Position numbers and translations under genes: made by a program | Shown here: positions 15,094 through 23,986 of the stretch, piece after piece | How the letters are laid out: each line of letters opens with the position of its first letter | How positions within the stretch are numbered: the first letter of the stretch is position 1 | The notes under the pieces: generated by a model | The model's input: only the letters and a program-made list of their open reading frames with translations | The model's database searches: none | Told to the model about the DNA's origin: nothing | Origin: Deltaproteobacteria bacterium | GTDB lineage: Bacteria; Desulfobacterota; RBG-13-43-22 | Direction of reading: 5' to 3' | DNA: 44,136 nt | Assembly: GCA_016219225.1 (NCBI GenBank) | Contig: JACRBX010000090.1 | Span: 1-44,136 of the forward strand

Positions 15094-17034
15094 ATGACAC
15101 CAGGAAGAGAATTGTTTTGGGAGATCGGGGAAGTTTGGATCTTCTATGTTATGGCTGTCTTGGCCGTAGGTCTCCTGCTGGTCGGTGTTGCGGCTTATAT
15201 CAATGTGTGGCTAAAAAGCGCACCGGGAAACAGGACCGCTTTTTCACGACAGGCTTTAAAGGAAACCCTTCTGGATACTTTTTTGGGGCGGGGTGCCTTT
15301 AGGGGGGATCTGTCCGCCGGTCTCATGCACTTGTTTATTTTCTTGGGATTTGTCATTTTGTTTATGGGCACGTCCCTGCTGGCCGTACACGAGTATGTGC
15401 ACCCTTACCTGAAGGGCAAGCCCTATCTTTTCTTTGAAGCCTCCATGGAAGCGGGGGGGCTTATCCTCCTGGCCGGCCTTATCTGGGCCCTGGTCCGTCG
15501 GTACCTTCAACGTATCCCGAGGCTCGAACGCAGGCCGGAAGACGCCCTGGTGCCTCTATGGTTGCTCATGGTGATCTTGTCAGGTTTCTTTTTGGAAGGG
15601 GCGAGATTGGCGGCGCAAAAGCCGTCTTGGGCTCATTGGTCCTTTGTGGGGTCATTGATGGCCGGTTTAATCGCCGCTAAGGCGGCAGGGCCGGCCTACC
15701 CCTATCTGTGGTGGGGTCACGCCGTGTTGAGTCTGGGATTCATCGCCCTCATCCCTTTTACCAAGCTGTTTCACATCATCGGAGGACCGGCGGCCTTTTA
15801 CCTCCATCATTCCGCTGGGGAACCAAGCGAAATATCTTTATCGGTTGAGGATGGCGAGGAAGCAGCGGATATCGGCGAGGTCGTATTTTTTGATGCCTGC
15901 ATGCGCTGCGGTCGCTGCGCCCAGGTCTGTCCCTCGGCCGGTGCCGGTGAGCCTTTCGCGCCCCGCGATTTTGTCCAAGCCCAGCGACGAGCCCTCTGGC
16001 AGGAACATTCTCCGATCGGAGACGTCCGCTTTCTAAACCAGGAGCAGCCTATAGACAGCCAGGCGGCTTGGTACTGTACCACTTGCGCCGCTTGTTTGGA
16101 AGTCTGCCCGGTTTACGGGGCGGCCTTCAAAGTGGTCTCCAAAAAAAGGACCCTGCTGATCGAAGAGGGGAAAGATGTGCCCGACTTGATGAACCAGACC
16201 CTGGAAAGGCTTTTTAATTACGAGAATCCCTGGGTGGCCTCCAAGAGGGACAGGGCGGCCTGGGCCAAAGGCCTGGATGTTCCTGTGCTGACCAGGGGAG
16301 GCGATGAGAAACCCCTTTGCTACTTTGTGGGCTGCACGACGTCTTATGATGCCCGGGCCCAGGAAATAGCCAAGGCCTTCACGAGTATTCTGAAACAGGC
16401 CGGTGTCCCCTTCGGGATCCTGGGCGACAAGGAGCCCTGCTGCGGGGACATCGCCCGGGTAGTCGGAGAAGTAGGTCTGTTTCAGGAGAAGAAGGAAAAC
16501 TGCCAGGAGCTTTTTGACCAGTACGGCATCGAAGAAGTGGTGACCTCCTCTCCCCATTGCTTCCACAACTTTCTCAACGAATATTCGGGGCGGCAATTCG
16601 GCGTAAGACCCTATCCTTTGGTCATAAGGGAACTGATCGCCCAGGGGAAGCTTAAATTAAAAAAGTCTGTCAATCTTACCGTGACCTATCACGATCCCTG
16701 CTATCTCGGACGTCACAATCGCATCTTTGAGGAGCCACGGGGAATTATTCGCTCCATCCCCGGCCTGAAACTGATCGAGATGACCCACCATGGTGCCGAC
16801 AGCCTCTGCTGCGGCGGCGGAGGGGGAAGGATGTGGCAAGGGTCGGAATTGCGGGGTGAGGCCAGAATGAGTGAAATAAGGATTAAAGAAGCCCGGGCAA
16901 CCGGGGCGGAGGTCCTGATCACCGCCTGTCCTTTATGTCTCATCATGCTGGAAGATGCCTTAAAGACCGTCGGCTTGGAAGGGCAACTGAAGGTCATGGA
17001 TCTTAATGAATTGGTGTTGCAGTCATTGGAATAG
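15094..17034 (+). CDS. Membrane-bound FeS ETF:(mena)quinone oxidoreductase (EMO/HdrD-like)
   Basis: The 646 residues start at the ATG behind GGAGAG; a TTG 36 bases earlier is also open. The first 235 residues contain about six membrane segments like the haem b subunit of nitrate reductase (NarI-like). Two 4Fe-4S motifs follow, C269-x2-C272-x2-C275-x3-C279 and C328-x2-C331-x2-C334-x3-C338. Then come two CCG domains, with EPCCGD and LCCGGGGG as their landmark cysteines. Proteins of this build sit beside etfBA in syntrophic and sulfate-reducing bacteria and carry electrons from reduced ETF to menaquinone. The etfA and etfB genes follow here, which makes the assignment strong. It should reoxidise ETF loaded by acyl-CoA dehydrogenases such as the one at 35840-36964. 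Confidence 0.88.
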   Translation: MTPGRELFWEIGEVWIFYVMAVLAVGLLLVGVAAYINVWLKSAPGNRTAFSRQALKETLLDTFLGRGAFRGDLSAGLMHLFIFLGFVILFMGTSLLAVHEYVHPYLKGKPYLFFEASMEAGGLILLAGLIWALVRRYLQRIPRLERRPEDALVPLWLLMVILSGFFLEGARLAAQKPSWAHWSFVGSLMAGLIAAKAAGPAYPYLWWGHAVLSLGFIALIPFTKLFHIIGGPAAFYLHHSAGEPSEISLSVEDGEEAADIGEVVFFDACMRCGRCAQVCPSAGAGEPFAPRDFVQAQRRALWQEHSPIGDVRFLNQEQPIDSQAAWYCTTCAACLEVCPVYGAAFKVVSKKRTLLIEEGKDVPDLMNQTLERLFNYENPWVASKRDRAAWAKGLDVPVLTRGGDEKPLCYFVGCTTSYDARAQEIAKAFTSILKQAGVPFGILGDKEPCCGDIARVVGEVGLFQEKKENCQELFDQYGIEEVVTSSPHCFHNFLNEYSGRQFGVRPYPLVIRELIAQGKLKLKKSVNLTVTYHDPCYLGRHNRIFEEPRGIIRSIPGLKLIEMTHHGADSLCCGGGGGRMWQGSELRGEARMSEIRIKEARATGAEVLITACPLCLIMLEDALKTVGLEGQLKVMDLNELVLQSLE

Positions 17035-17163
17035 GAAGAAAATAGCCGGGGTTGGGATGTACTTTCCATTGATGGAACTTGGTCCCCTGAAGGGATAATA
17101 AAATAGCATGGATAAAAACAATCAGAAACGACAAGTTCGTAAAGAGTACGAATGCGCCCATTT

Positions 17164-17270
17164 TCGTCATTCCCGTGGAAACGGGAATCCAGTTTTTTCA
17201 TTGGCAGGCCGACCTGGATCCCCGTCCCCGATTAAGGCATTCGAGGACAGGCTCTGCGCGGGAATGACGA
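17164..17270. repeat. REP/MITE-like palindromic element (CGTCATTCCCG type)
   Basis: Perfect 12-bp terminal inverted repeats, TCGTCATTCCCG (17164-17175) and CGGGAATGACGA (17259-17270), enclose an inner ATTCCCG-N6-CGGGAAT palindrome. This is the widespread class of short repeats known from many proteobacteria (dRS3-like core). It lies between the membrane oxidoreductase and etfA. Any RNA crossing it could fold into a long hairpin. Confidence 0.85.
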
Positions 17271-17310
17271 CCTGCAATGAATCCATCAGAAATAGAGAGG
17301 TTTTGTTACC

Positions 17311-18297
17311 ATGAATGAGCTTTTACTGTTGGTTGAATCCAAAGAGGGATTGCCGGATAAGACAACCCTGGAACTCATACGGGGGGGAAGCGACCTGGCT
17401 AAGGAGTTGGGTATCGACACATCAGCCGTAGTGGTGGGCCATGAAACCCCATCATTAGCAGAATCGGTGGCCTCCTACGGACTGAAGAAGATTTACAGAC
17501 TGGAGCACCCAATGCTTTCAGGTTTTCAACCTGACGCCTGGGTGGGGGCCCTGGAGTGGCTATGCCGGCAAATCGGCCCCCGGATATTTCTCGCCAGCCA
17601 CTCGTTTGTGGGAAAGGAAGTGGCCCCCAGGCTGGCCTGCCGGTTGAAAACGGAGCTCACCACGGATTGCATAGGCCTCAAGATCGATCCCCAGGACGGC
17701 CTTCTTATTCGCACCAAGCCTATTTACGGGGGTAACGCCATCGCCGCCCTGAAGTGCGCCGGCCTTCCTCAGATGGTCACCGTCAGGAAAAATATCTTTG
17801 AGCCCATGGAACCAGTCGATACCCGGAGTGAATTGGTGGACCTGGTTCCCGATCTCGATGAATCGATCATCAAGGTCAGGTCGTTGAAGATTGTCCCGGA
17901 AGAAGTTGTTGAACTGGACAAGGCCCATGTCGTCATATCCGGGGGAAGAGGGGTCGTGGAGAAAGAGGATTTTGACATGCTTAAAGCCTTGGCCGCGGCC
18001 CTGAACAAATCCTCCGGGAATGTGACCATGGTCGGCTGCAGCCGACCGGTGGTTGATAAATGCTGGCTGTCCTCCGACCACCAGGTCGGTTTGACCGGTT
18101 CGATCATTGCCCCGGATATCTATGTGGCCGTCGGGATATCGGGAGCCATTCAACATCTGGTGGGTATGATAAGGTCCAAGAAGATCATTGCCATCAATAC
18201 GGACCCCGGCTGCAATATGTTTAAAGTCGCCGATTACGGCGTTGTGGAAGATTATAAGGTGCTCATACCGGCTTTGGTAAAGAAATTGGAGGAGTGA
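17311..18297 (+). CDS. etfA: Electron transfer flavoprotein, alpha subunit
   Basis: This 328-residue protein has the FAD-binding C-terminal domain of EtfA: V-G-C-S-R-P-V-V-D, then H-Q-V-G-L-T-G, APDIYVAVGISGAIQHLVGM, and INTDP before VADYGVVED. The N-terminal domain is the usual nucleotide-fold half. With EtfB it forms a heterodimer that takes electrons from acyl-CoA dehydrogenases. Its start is preceded only by a modest GAGAGG site. The etfB start follows the etfA stop by 2 bases. The order oxidoreductase-etfA-etfB is coherent, although a REP element sits between the first two. Confidence 0.95.
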   Translation: MNELLLLVESKEGLPDKTTLELIRGGSDLAKELGIDTSAVVVGHETPSLAESVASYGLKKIYRLEHPMLSGFQPDAWVGALEWLCRQIGPRIFLASHSFVGKEVAPRLACRLKTELTTDCIGLKIDPQDGLLIRTKPIYGGNAIAALKCAGLPQMVTVRKNIFEPMEPVDTRSELVDLVPDLDESIIKVRSLKIVPEEVVELDKAHVVISGGRGVVEKEDFDMLKALAAALNKSSGNVTMVGCSRPVVDKCWLSSDHQVGLTGSIIAPDIYVAVGISGAIQHLVGMIRSKKIIAINTDPGCNMFKVADYGVVEDYKVLIPALVKKLEE

Positions 18298-18299
18298 TC

Positions 18300-19094
18300 A
18301 TGAAAGAAATACGCATCATTGTCTGTGCCAAACAGATTCCCGATCCGGAGGCGCCCTTCTCAAACGTTACGGTCAACGTGGAGAAAAAAGAGGTCATCGT
18401 CGACGCCCCGGATGTGATCAGCCCCTACGATGAAAATGCCCTGGAAGCGGCCATCAGGATAAAAGAAGAGGTGGGGGGAAAGATAACCGTCTTGAGCCTG
18501 GGCCGGAAGGTTTCGGATACGGTCCTGCGAAAGACCCTGGCCGCCGGGGCCGACGCCTTGATCCTTATTGAAGATCCGGCCTTCGAGAGGCTTGACAGTA
18601 ATTCCGTGGCCTACGTGCTTTCCCGGGCGATCCAGAAGATCGGCGAGTATGATCTTATCCTGACCGGGAGACAGGCGGGAGACTGGGACTCCGGGCAAGT
18701 AGGTTTGATCCTCGCTGAAATGCTGGGCATTCCGACCATCAGCCTGGCCCGTTCGATAAAGGTGGACGATGGCCGTGTGCTGGTGGAAAAGACCATCCCC
18801 GTGGGCTATGAGGTGGTCGAGGCAGGACTGCCGGCCCTGGTTACGGTGAGTAATGAGGTGGGGGAGCTGCGCTACGTTTCCAGAACCAGGATGATGGGCC
18901 TCCTGAAACGGCCCATCCCCATACCGAAATGGGGGTCCAAGGACCTGGTCACTGACCTGGAAATCCTTAAGAAGGTGCAACTTATCGAGCTGTCACCGCC
19001 CCCGGACATGAGGCGGGAGTGTGCGTTTATAGAAGGGGCATCGCCTGAAGATAAGGCGGACAAGCTGGCCGCTGTTTTCAAAGAAATCGGATGA
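18300..19094 (+). CDS. etfB: Electron transfer flavoprotein, beta subunit
   Basis: The protein is 264 residues from the ATG placed 7 bases after GGAGG; a GTG two codons earlier overlaps the etfA stop and is a less likely start. EtfB features are present: V-C-A-K-Q-I-P-D-P near the N-terminus, S-P-Y-D-E-N-A-L-E-A-A-I-R, G-R-Q-A-G-D-W-D-S-G-Q-V-G (AMP/adenosine-binding region) and the recognition-loop area P-A-L-V-T-V-S-N-E-V. It is the partner of the gene just upstream and interacts with the dehydrogenases. Confidence 0.95.
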   Translation: MKEIRIIVCAKQIPDPEAPFSNVTVNVEKKEVIVDAPDVISPYDENALEAAIRIKEEVGGKITVLSLGRKVSDTVLRKTLAAGADALILIEDPAFERLDSNSVAYVLSRAIQKIGEYDLILTGRQAGDWDSGQVGLILAEMLGIPTISLARSIKVDDGRVLVEKTIPVGYEVVEAGLPALVTVSNEVGELRYVSRTRMMGLLKRPIPIPKWGSKDLVTDLEILKKVQLIELSPPPDMRRECAFIEGASPEDKADKLAAVFKEIG

Positions 19095-19127
19095 GTGCAG
19101 TGGCGCCCGAATATGAAAGGGTTTTTA

Positions 19128-19318
19128 TTCACCGCAAAGACGCTGAGGACGCTGAGAGAACCATTTTGGTTCAATCCCGTGAGAGGCGGGATTGAACCAA
19201 ACCCATTAGGCCTCCGGCCAAGTAATTACCGCAGGTTAGCGAAAGCTTTTTCCTTTCTGTCCTCTCAACAGAAAGGAAAATTATTTCTCCTTTGCGATCT
19301 TTGCGTCTTTGCGGTGAA
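19128..19318. repeat. Interspersed MITE-like element, copy 1, with two hairpins having complementary loops
   Basis: The element is bounded by perfect 16-bp terminal inverted repeats, TTCACCGCAAAGACGC and its complement. Inside are hairpin A (19166-19200, 14-bp stem, loop TGAGAGG) and hairpin B (19248-19280, 13-bp stem, loop CCTCTCA). The two 7-base loops are exact complements and could kiss. Between them is a GGCCTCCGGCC palindrome. The second copy, inverted, is at 39627-39864. The 272-base gap between etfB and the next gene holds nothing else recognised. Confidence 0.85.
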
Positions 19319-19366
19319 AACAGATTTTTTAAAATTTAATATTATCAAAATGAGGGAGGTAACGAA

Positions 19367-21007
19367 ATGGCTGACAAAGTTTACGATGCGGTAATTATCG
19401 GAGGAGGACATCACGGAACGACCATCGCTCCTTACCTGGCCAAAGCAGGCCTGAAGGTCGGGGTCTTTGAGCGCCTGGATCATTTGGGTGGCGGAGCGGT
19501 CACGGAAGACCTCCCCGCTCCCGGATTTCGCGGGAATTTCTGCGCCCATTTTACCCGCTACTACGGCCACCCAGCCTATAAGGAATTCAATCTTCGAGAG
19601 GAAGGACTGGAATACACCTTCCCGGACACCAACGAAGCCATCATCTTTGATGACGAGACCAGTTACGTGGCTTATGCGGCCTTTACGGTGATCGATCCCA
19701 TGACGGGCGAATCACGGTTTAATGAAGGAAATGTTAGAAAGACTTACGATCAGATCGCCCGGTTTTCCAAAACCGATGCGCAGACCTATCTCGATCTGAC
19801 CGAAAAATATAAAGATAAGTGGCGAGTCGCTTACCATAAGTATCGGTATTCGCCTCCCACTCCCTGGGGAGTACCAGACCCCCTGGAAGCGCTTTTTGAC
19901 GATCCTAAAAGCGGCCTGGATCTCCCCATGCAGTTTATGACCTGTAAGCAATTAGCCCGTTATTTCTTCGAAAGTGATGAGCTGCGCATATTAACTTTGA
20001 GGGGATTTCTCACCTCCTGGGGTTGTTTTCCCGATGATATTCCCGGTATCGCCATTGCCATCGCCACCATCCATCTGACCTTGGGCTGGGAACCGGCCGC
20101 CATTGCCAAGGGCGGCACCCAGGCCATCACCAATGCCCTGGTTTCCGCCGGAAAGAAGCTCGGCATAGAGTATACCCTGAATTCCGAAGTCCAAAAAGTC
20201 CTGATCGAAAACGGCCGGGCCGCGGGCATCAAGCTCATGGACGGCACGGAGGTTTCCGCCAGGCAAATGGTGGTGTCGGACAATGCCTCCCCGCAGCTCT
20301 TTTTAAGGTTGATCGGCGAAGACCGGATCACAGAAGAGATGAAGCGGAAGGCCCGGGTCTACCAGTTCGACCGGGGCGAGCTTTTTTGGGGAACGGTGGG
20401 GGTCCACGAACTGCCGCAGTACAAAGCCGCCAGGGATAACCCCGACGTCAACGCCACCCCCCGCACTTATTTCGCCCCCAAGGATCTCGGGTTCATGGAA
20501 GACAAGTACATGCATGAGATTTTCCTTTTCGGCATGCCCTCCAAGATGTTCATCCTGACGGCCCCCGACAGCATCTGGGACCCCAGCCGGGTGCCTGAGG
20601 GGAAGCATTCCCTGCATGTCGAAGAGTTCACCTGTCCGGCCCGGTTGTTTTCCCGGAAGGAATGGAAACAGATGACCCTGGAATTTGTGGACGTGCTGTT
20701 CGAGCGCTGGGCGGAGTATGCTCCCAATATGACCAAAGACAACCTGATTGTTCACCGCATCACCAACCCGGTCGATATCCAGGACACACACCTGGACATG
20801 AAGGAAGGAGGTTGGTGCGAAGGCAACTGCAGCGGTGTTCAAAATGGTCGTTTCAGGGGGGTCCCCGGGGGATATCGGACCTTTGTCAAGGACCTCTATA
20901 TGTGCTCATCCGGCGTCTATGGCGGGCCGGGCATCGGACGGGGCTCGAGTTATAACTGTTATAAACTCATTGCCGAAGACCATGGGCTGCCGGCCCCAAA
21001 ATATTAG
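19367..21007 (+). CDS. FAD-dependent oxidoreductase, phytoene-desaturase (CrtI)-like family
   Basis: This 546-residue protein has an N-terminal dinucleotide-binding motif, V-I-I-G-G-G-H-H-G, followed by F-E-R-x-D-H-L-G-G-G-A, typical of CrtI/carotenoid-type and related amine-oxidase-like flavoproteins. Near the C-terminus, G-V-Y-G-G-P-G-I-G-R-G fits the second FAD contact. Such enzymes desaturate, isomerise or reduce hydrophobic substrates. In this neighbourhood a ring compound or long-chain acyl compound is possible, but no carotenoid genes are present. GGGAGG precedes the ATG. It is followed by the molybdenum hydroxylase, suggesting paired redox steps. Confidence 0.8.
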   Translation: MADKVYDAVIIGGGHHGTTIAPYLAKAGLKVGVFERLDHLGGGAVTEDLPAPGFRGNFCAHFTRYYGHPAYKEFNLREEGLEYTFPDTNEAIIFDDETSYVAYAAFTVIDPMTGESRFNEGNVRKTYDQIARFSKTDAQTYLDLTEKYKDKWRVAYHKYRYSPPTPWGVPDPLEALFDDPKSGLDLPMQFMTCKQLARYFFESDELRILTLRGFLTSWGCFPDDIPGIAIAIATIHLTLGWEPAAIAKGGTQAITNALVSAGKKLGIEYTLNSEVQKVLIENGRAAGIKLMDGTEVSARQMVVSDNASPQLFLRLIGEDRITEEMKRKARVYQFDRGELFWGTVGVHELPQYKAARDNPDVNATPRTYFAPKDLGFMEDKYMHEIFLFGMPSKMFILTAPDSIWDPSRVPEGKHSLHVEEFTCPARLFSRKEWKQMTLEFVDVLFERWAEYAPNMTKDNLIVHRITNPVDIQDTHLDMKEGGWCEGNCSGVQNGRFRGVPGGYRTFVKDLYMCSSGVYGGPGIGRGSSYNCYKLIAEDHGLPAPKY

Positions 21008-21096
21008 TTCGAAAATAAGGTTTGTTTATGTAGCACAGCCGCCCTCGGATGTTTCCACTAACAACAGGCGTTTGAAAATATGATTTGGGGGGTACC

Positions 21097-23751
21097 ATGC
21101 AGGAGATAAGTTTCCGACTTAACGGGGTCCGAAGGAAGGTAATTACCGATCCTCAAAAGAAACTCTTAGAGGTGATTCGGAAGGACCTGAAGCTGGTTGG
21201 AACCAAAGAGGGTTGCTCGGAGGGATATTGCGGCACCTGCACGGTGCTGTTGGACGGAAAGGCCACGCTGGCCTGCCGGGTGCCCGTATCCAAGGTGCAG
21301 GGACGGTCGGTGACCACCATCGAAGGTCTGGGCACGATTGACCGACCCCATCCCCTGCAACTGGCCTTTGCCAGGGCCGGGGCCATTCAATGCGGGTTCT
21401 GCACACCGGGCCTGATCCTCCGTTCCAAGGCCCTCCTCGATGAAAACCCGAGACCCGAACGGCCGGAAATTGAAAAGGCCCTCCAACCCCATCTTTGCCG
21501 CTGTACCGGTTATCAGAAAATCTTCGAGGCCGTCGAATTGGCGGCCTCGGTCCTGAGAGGGGAAACAGGTCCCATTTCTCTCAAAACAGAAGGAGGACTC
21601 ATCGGAAAACCGGTGGTCCGGATCGATGCCTTAGAGAAGGCTACCGGTACGGCCCTCTACGCTGATGATATCGCTGTTGACGGCTGCTGCTTCATGAAGG
21701 TCTTGAGGAGCCCTCATCCTCAGGCCCGAATTCTAAAAATAGACAAGAGGGAGGCCGGGCAGGCCGCCGGGGTGGTGGCGGTCCTGACGGCCGAGGATGT
21801 GGGCGGGACCAATATCCTGAAGATGGCCGGGGACGATCAGCCGCTGCTCTGTAAGGACAAGGTCCGGTTTATAGGGGACCCCGTGGCCGCCGTGGTGGCC
21901 CTATCCGAGGGGGAGGCCTTACAGGCCCTTGATTTAATCCAGGTGGTCTACGAGCCGCTGGAACCGGTGCTGACCCCCTGGGAGGCGCTGCGGGAGGGGG
22001 CCCCGAAGGTGCATGACGACCGGGGTAACCTGTTTTTTCAACAGCCGATTATTTTTGGTGAGGCCGGAAAGGGTTTCGCGGAGGCCGATTTTACCGTCGA
22101 GGCGAAATATACGACCCAGACGGTTGATCATGCCTACCTCGAGCCGGATACGGGAATCGCTTTTATCCATGAAAACGGCCAACTGGTGATTATCTCGGGA
22201 AGCCAGAATATCCACGCCCATCGGAAAACAATCGCCGGGGCCATCGGACTTTCCATCGACCAGGTGCGGGTGATCCAACCGTCCATGGGAGGCGCCTTCG
22301 GCGGGCATCTGGACGTCTCGGTCGGCGGTCTTCTGGGCCTGGCCGCCTGGAAACTGAAGAGGCCGGTGAAGCTGGTCTATACCAGGAAGGAGACCTTCCA
22401 GGCCACGACCAAGCGGCATCCCTTTTACCTGGACCTGAAAATCGGGGCCGCGAAGGACGGCACTTTTACCGGCCTGCAAGGTGAGGTGTTAGTCGATGGC
22501 GGGGCCTACAAGTCTTTTTCCAACAGCGTCACCACCCGGGGTCTGGCCCATGCCAGCGGGCCCTACCGGTTTCCCCAGGCCCATCTTCTGGGAAAAGCGG
22601 TTTACACCAACACGGCCGTCCGGGGGGCCATGCGGGGGTTCGGTGTACCCCAAACGATTTTCGCCCTCGAATCGGCCATTGATGAACTGGCCTTGAAAAT
22701 GGAAATCGACCCGCTGGAACTGCGTCTCAAGAATGCCTTTGTCCCGGGCGATGTAACCATCTGCGGGCAGACTCTGGTGGGCGCCTTTGGGTTCCGGGAA
22801 TGTTTGGAAACCCTGCGGCCTCTTTACCTTCAGGCCCTGAGAGAGGCGAAAAATAATGGAGACGACGGGGTGAAACGCGGAGTCGGACTGGCCGGCATCT
22901 GGTTCGGGCCAGGCCGCAGCGCCCCCGATCAATCCGAAGCCTGGGCCGAGCTGTTGCCGGATGACCGGCTGCAGATTTGGATCGGTGCCGCCGACATGGG
23001 CCAGGGAGCAGAAACGCTTTTCTGGCAGATCGCGGCCGAGACCATGGGCTTTCCCCTTGAACGGGTCCTGATTTGCACCACCGATACCCGATTCACACCC
23101 GACGGTAATTTTTCCGCGGGCAGTCGTCAGACCTATGTCTCGGGCCGGGCGGTCCAAATGGCGGTCGAGGAATTGAAAAAAACCATGGGGGGTAACGGGG
23201 CCCACAGTTATGAACAAATGAAAGCCAAGGGTTTGCCCATCCTCTTTAAGGCGGTCAACCGGCCGGAAACGACCAAGTTGGATCCCCAAAATGGTCATGG
23301 CGTACCCTGGGAGACATACTCCTTCGGAGTCCAGATGGCGGAAGTGGCCGTGGAGGTGAAGACCGGCAAGGTAAAGGTGTTGAAGGTGACGGCGGTGAAT
23401 GATCTGGGCACGGTAATCAACCGGCAGATTGTGGAGGGGCAGATCGAGGGGGCGATCGTGATGGGCCTGGGCTATGCCTTGACCGAGGAGTTTGTTTACA
23501 ACGACACCGATAGTTTTGCCAAATTCCGGATCCCCCGGGCCAAGGACACCCCCCGGATGAAGGTGATCACCCTGAACATCCCCAGGGAGAAAGGCCCTTT
23601 CGGGGCCTCGGGCGCGGCGGAATATGCCGATGCGCCCACGGCCCCGGCCATTATGAATGCTATTGCCAATGCCTGCGGGGCCCGTATCCGGGACCTGCCG
23701 GCAACGCCTGAAAAGGTCAAAGAGGCATTGGGGGATATTGGACGCAGATGA
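21097..23751 (+). CDS. Mop-type molybdenum aldehyde oxidoreductase (2x[2Fe-2S] plus Moco, no FAD domain)
   Basis: The protein is 884 residues from the ATG after GGGGGG. The plant-type [2Fe-2S] cluster uses C40, C45, C48 and C60. The second cluster uses C99, C102, C134 and C136. The molybdopterin domains follow, with G-G-A-F-G-G, R-G-A-M-R-G-F-G, A-D-M-G-Q-G-A-E and GPFGASGAAE, whose E842 is the expected catalytic glutamate. Fusion of FeS and Mo parts without the FAD domain of xanthine dehydrogenase is the architecture of Desulfovibrio gigas Mop (907 residues), whose first cluster, from memory of that protein, has the same cysteine numbering. It would oxidise an aldehyde to an acid or hydroxylate a carbon next to a hetero-atom, passing electrons to a ferredoxin- or flavodoxin-like carrier. 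Its last codons run into a repeat-like sequence (23740). Confidence 0.9.
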   Translation: MQEISFRLNGVRRKVITDPQKKLLEVIRKDLKLVGTKEGCSEGYCGTCTVLLDGKATLACRVPVSKVQGRSVTTIEGLGTIDRPHPLQLAFARAGAIQCGFCTPGLILRSKALLDENPRPERPEIEKALQPHLCRCTGYQKIFEAVELAASVLRGETGPISLKTEGGLIGKPVVRIDALEKATGTALYADDIAVDGCCFMKVLRSPHPQARILKIDKREAGQAAGVVAVLTAEDVGGTNILKMAGDDQPLLCKDKVRFIGDPVAAVVALSEGEALQALDLIQVVYEPLEPVLTPWEALREGAPKVHDDRGNLFFQQPIIFGEAGKGFAEADFTVEAKYTTQTVDHAYLEPDTGIAFIHENGQLVIISGSQNIHAHRKTIAGAIGLSIDQVRVIQPSMGGAFGGHLDVSVGGLLGLAAWKLKRPVKLVYTRKETFQATTKRHPFYLDLKIGAAKDGTFTGLQGEVLVDGGAYKSFSNSVTTRGLAHASGPYRFPQAHLLGKAVYTNTAVRGAMRGFGVPQTIFALESAIDELALKMEIDPLELRLKNAFVPGDVTICGQTLVGAFGFRECLETLRPLYLQALREAKNNGDDGVKRGVGLAGIWFGPGRSAPDQSEAWAELLPDDRLQIWIGAADMGQGAETLFWQIAAETMGFPLERVLICTTDTRFTPDGNFSAGSRQTYVSGRAVQMAVEELKKTMGGNGAHSYEQMKAKGLPILFKAVNRPETTKLDPQNGHGVPWETYSFGVQMAEVAVEVKTGKVKVLKVTAVNDLGTVINRQIVEGQIEGAIVMGLGYALTEEFVYNDTDSFAKFRIPRAKDTPRMKVITLNIPREKGPFGASGAAEYADAPTAPAIMNAIANACGARIRDLPATPEKVKEALGDIGRR

Positions 23752-23922
23752 ACTCGGATCGGCAGAGGGCAGATCGTGCAGATTGCCGGGATTAACACAA
23801 AAATAAGTTCGGAGTAGGGAGTTCGGAGTAATCCACCTCGTGGTGCCCGCTTCAGGCGGCATGAAGGTTTTATATAAAGAGCGGATTGAATGGTTATCGG
23901 CGGGTATCGGCGTCCTCATCAA

Positions 23923-23965
23923 ACCGGGAAGGGCGAAAGGATCATGACCCCTCGCCCTTCCCGGT
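23923..23965. terminator. Bidirectional terminator-like hairpin between convergent operons
   Basis: ACCGGGAAGGGCGA (23923-23936) and TCGCCCTTCCCGGT (23952-23965) form a perfect 14-bp stem with a 15-base loop. It lies 21 bases past the stop of the minus-strand binding-protein gene and 170 bases past the plus-strand molybdenum enzyme. Only short T/A stretches flank it, so termination strength is uncertain. The rest of the 235-base gap contains a short AGTTCGGAGTA direct repeat near 23805-23830. Confidence 0.7.
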
Positions 23966-23986
23966 CCAGGAATCGCTTCCCTCTGC

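Noticed and set aside
17108-17314. Small plus-strand frame between the oxidoreductase and etfA
   Set aside because: Most of it is translation of the REP-type palindromic element.
19095-19394. Small plus-strand frame after etfB
   Set aside because: It reads through the MITE-like element and into the start of the next gene.
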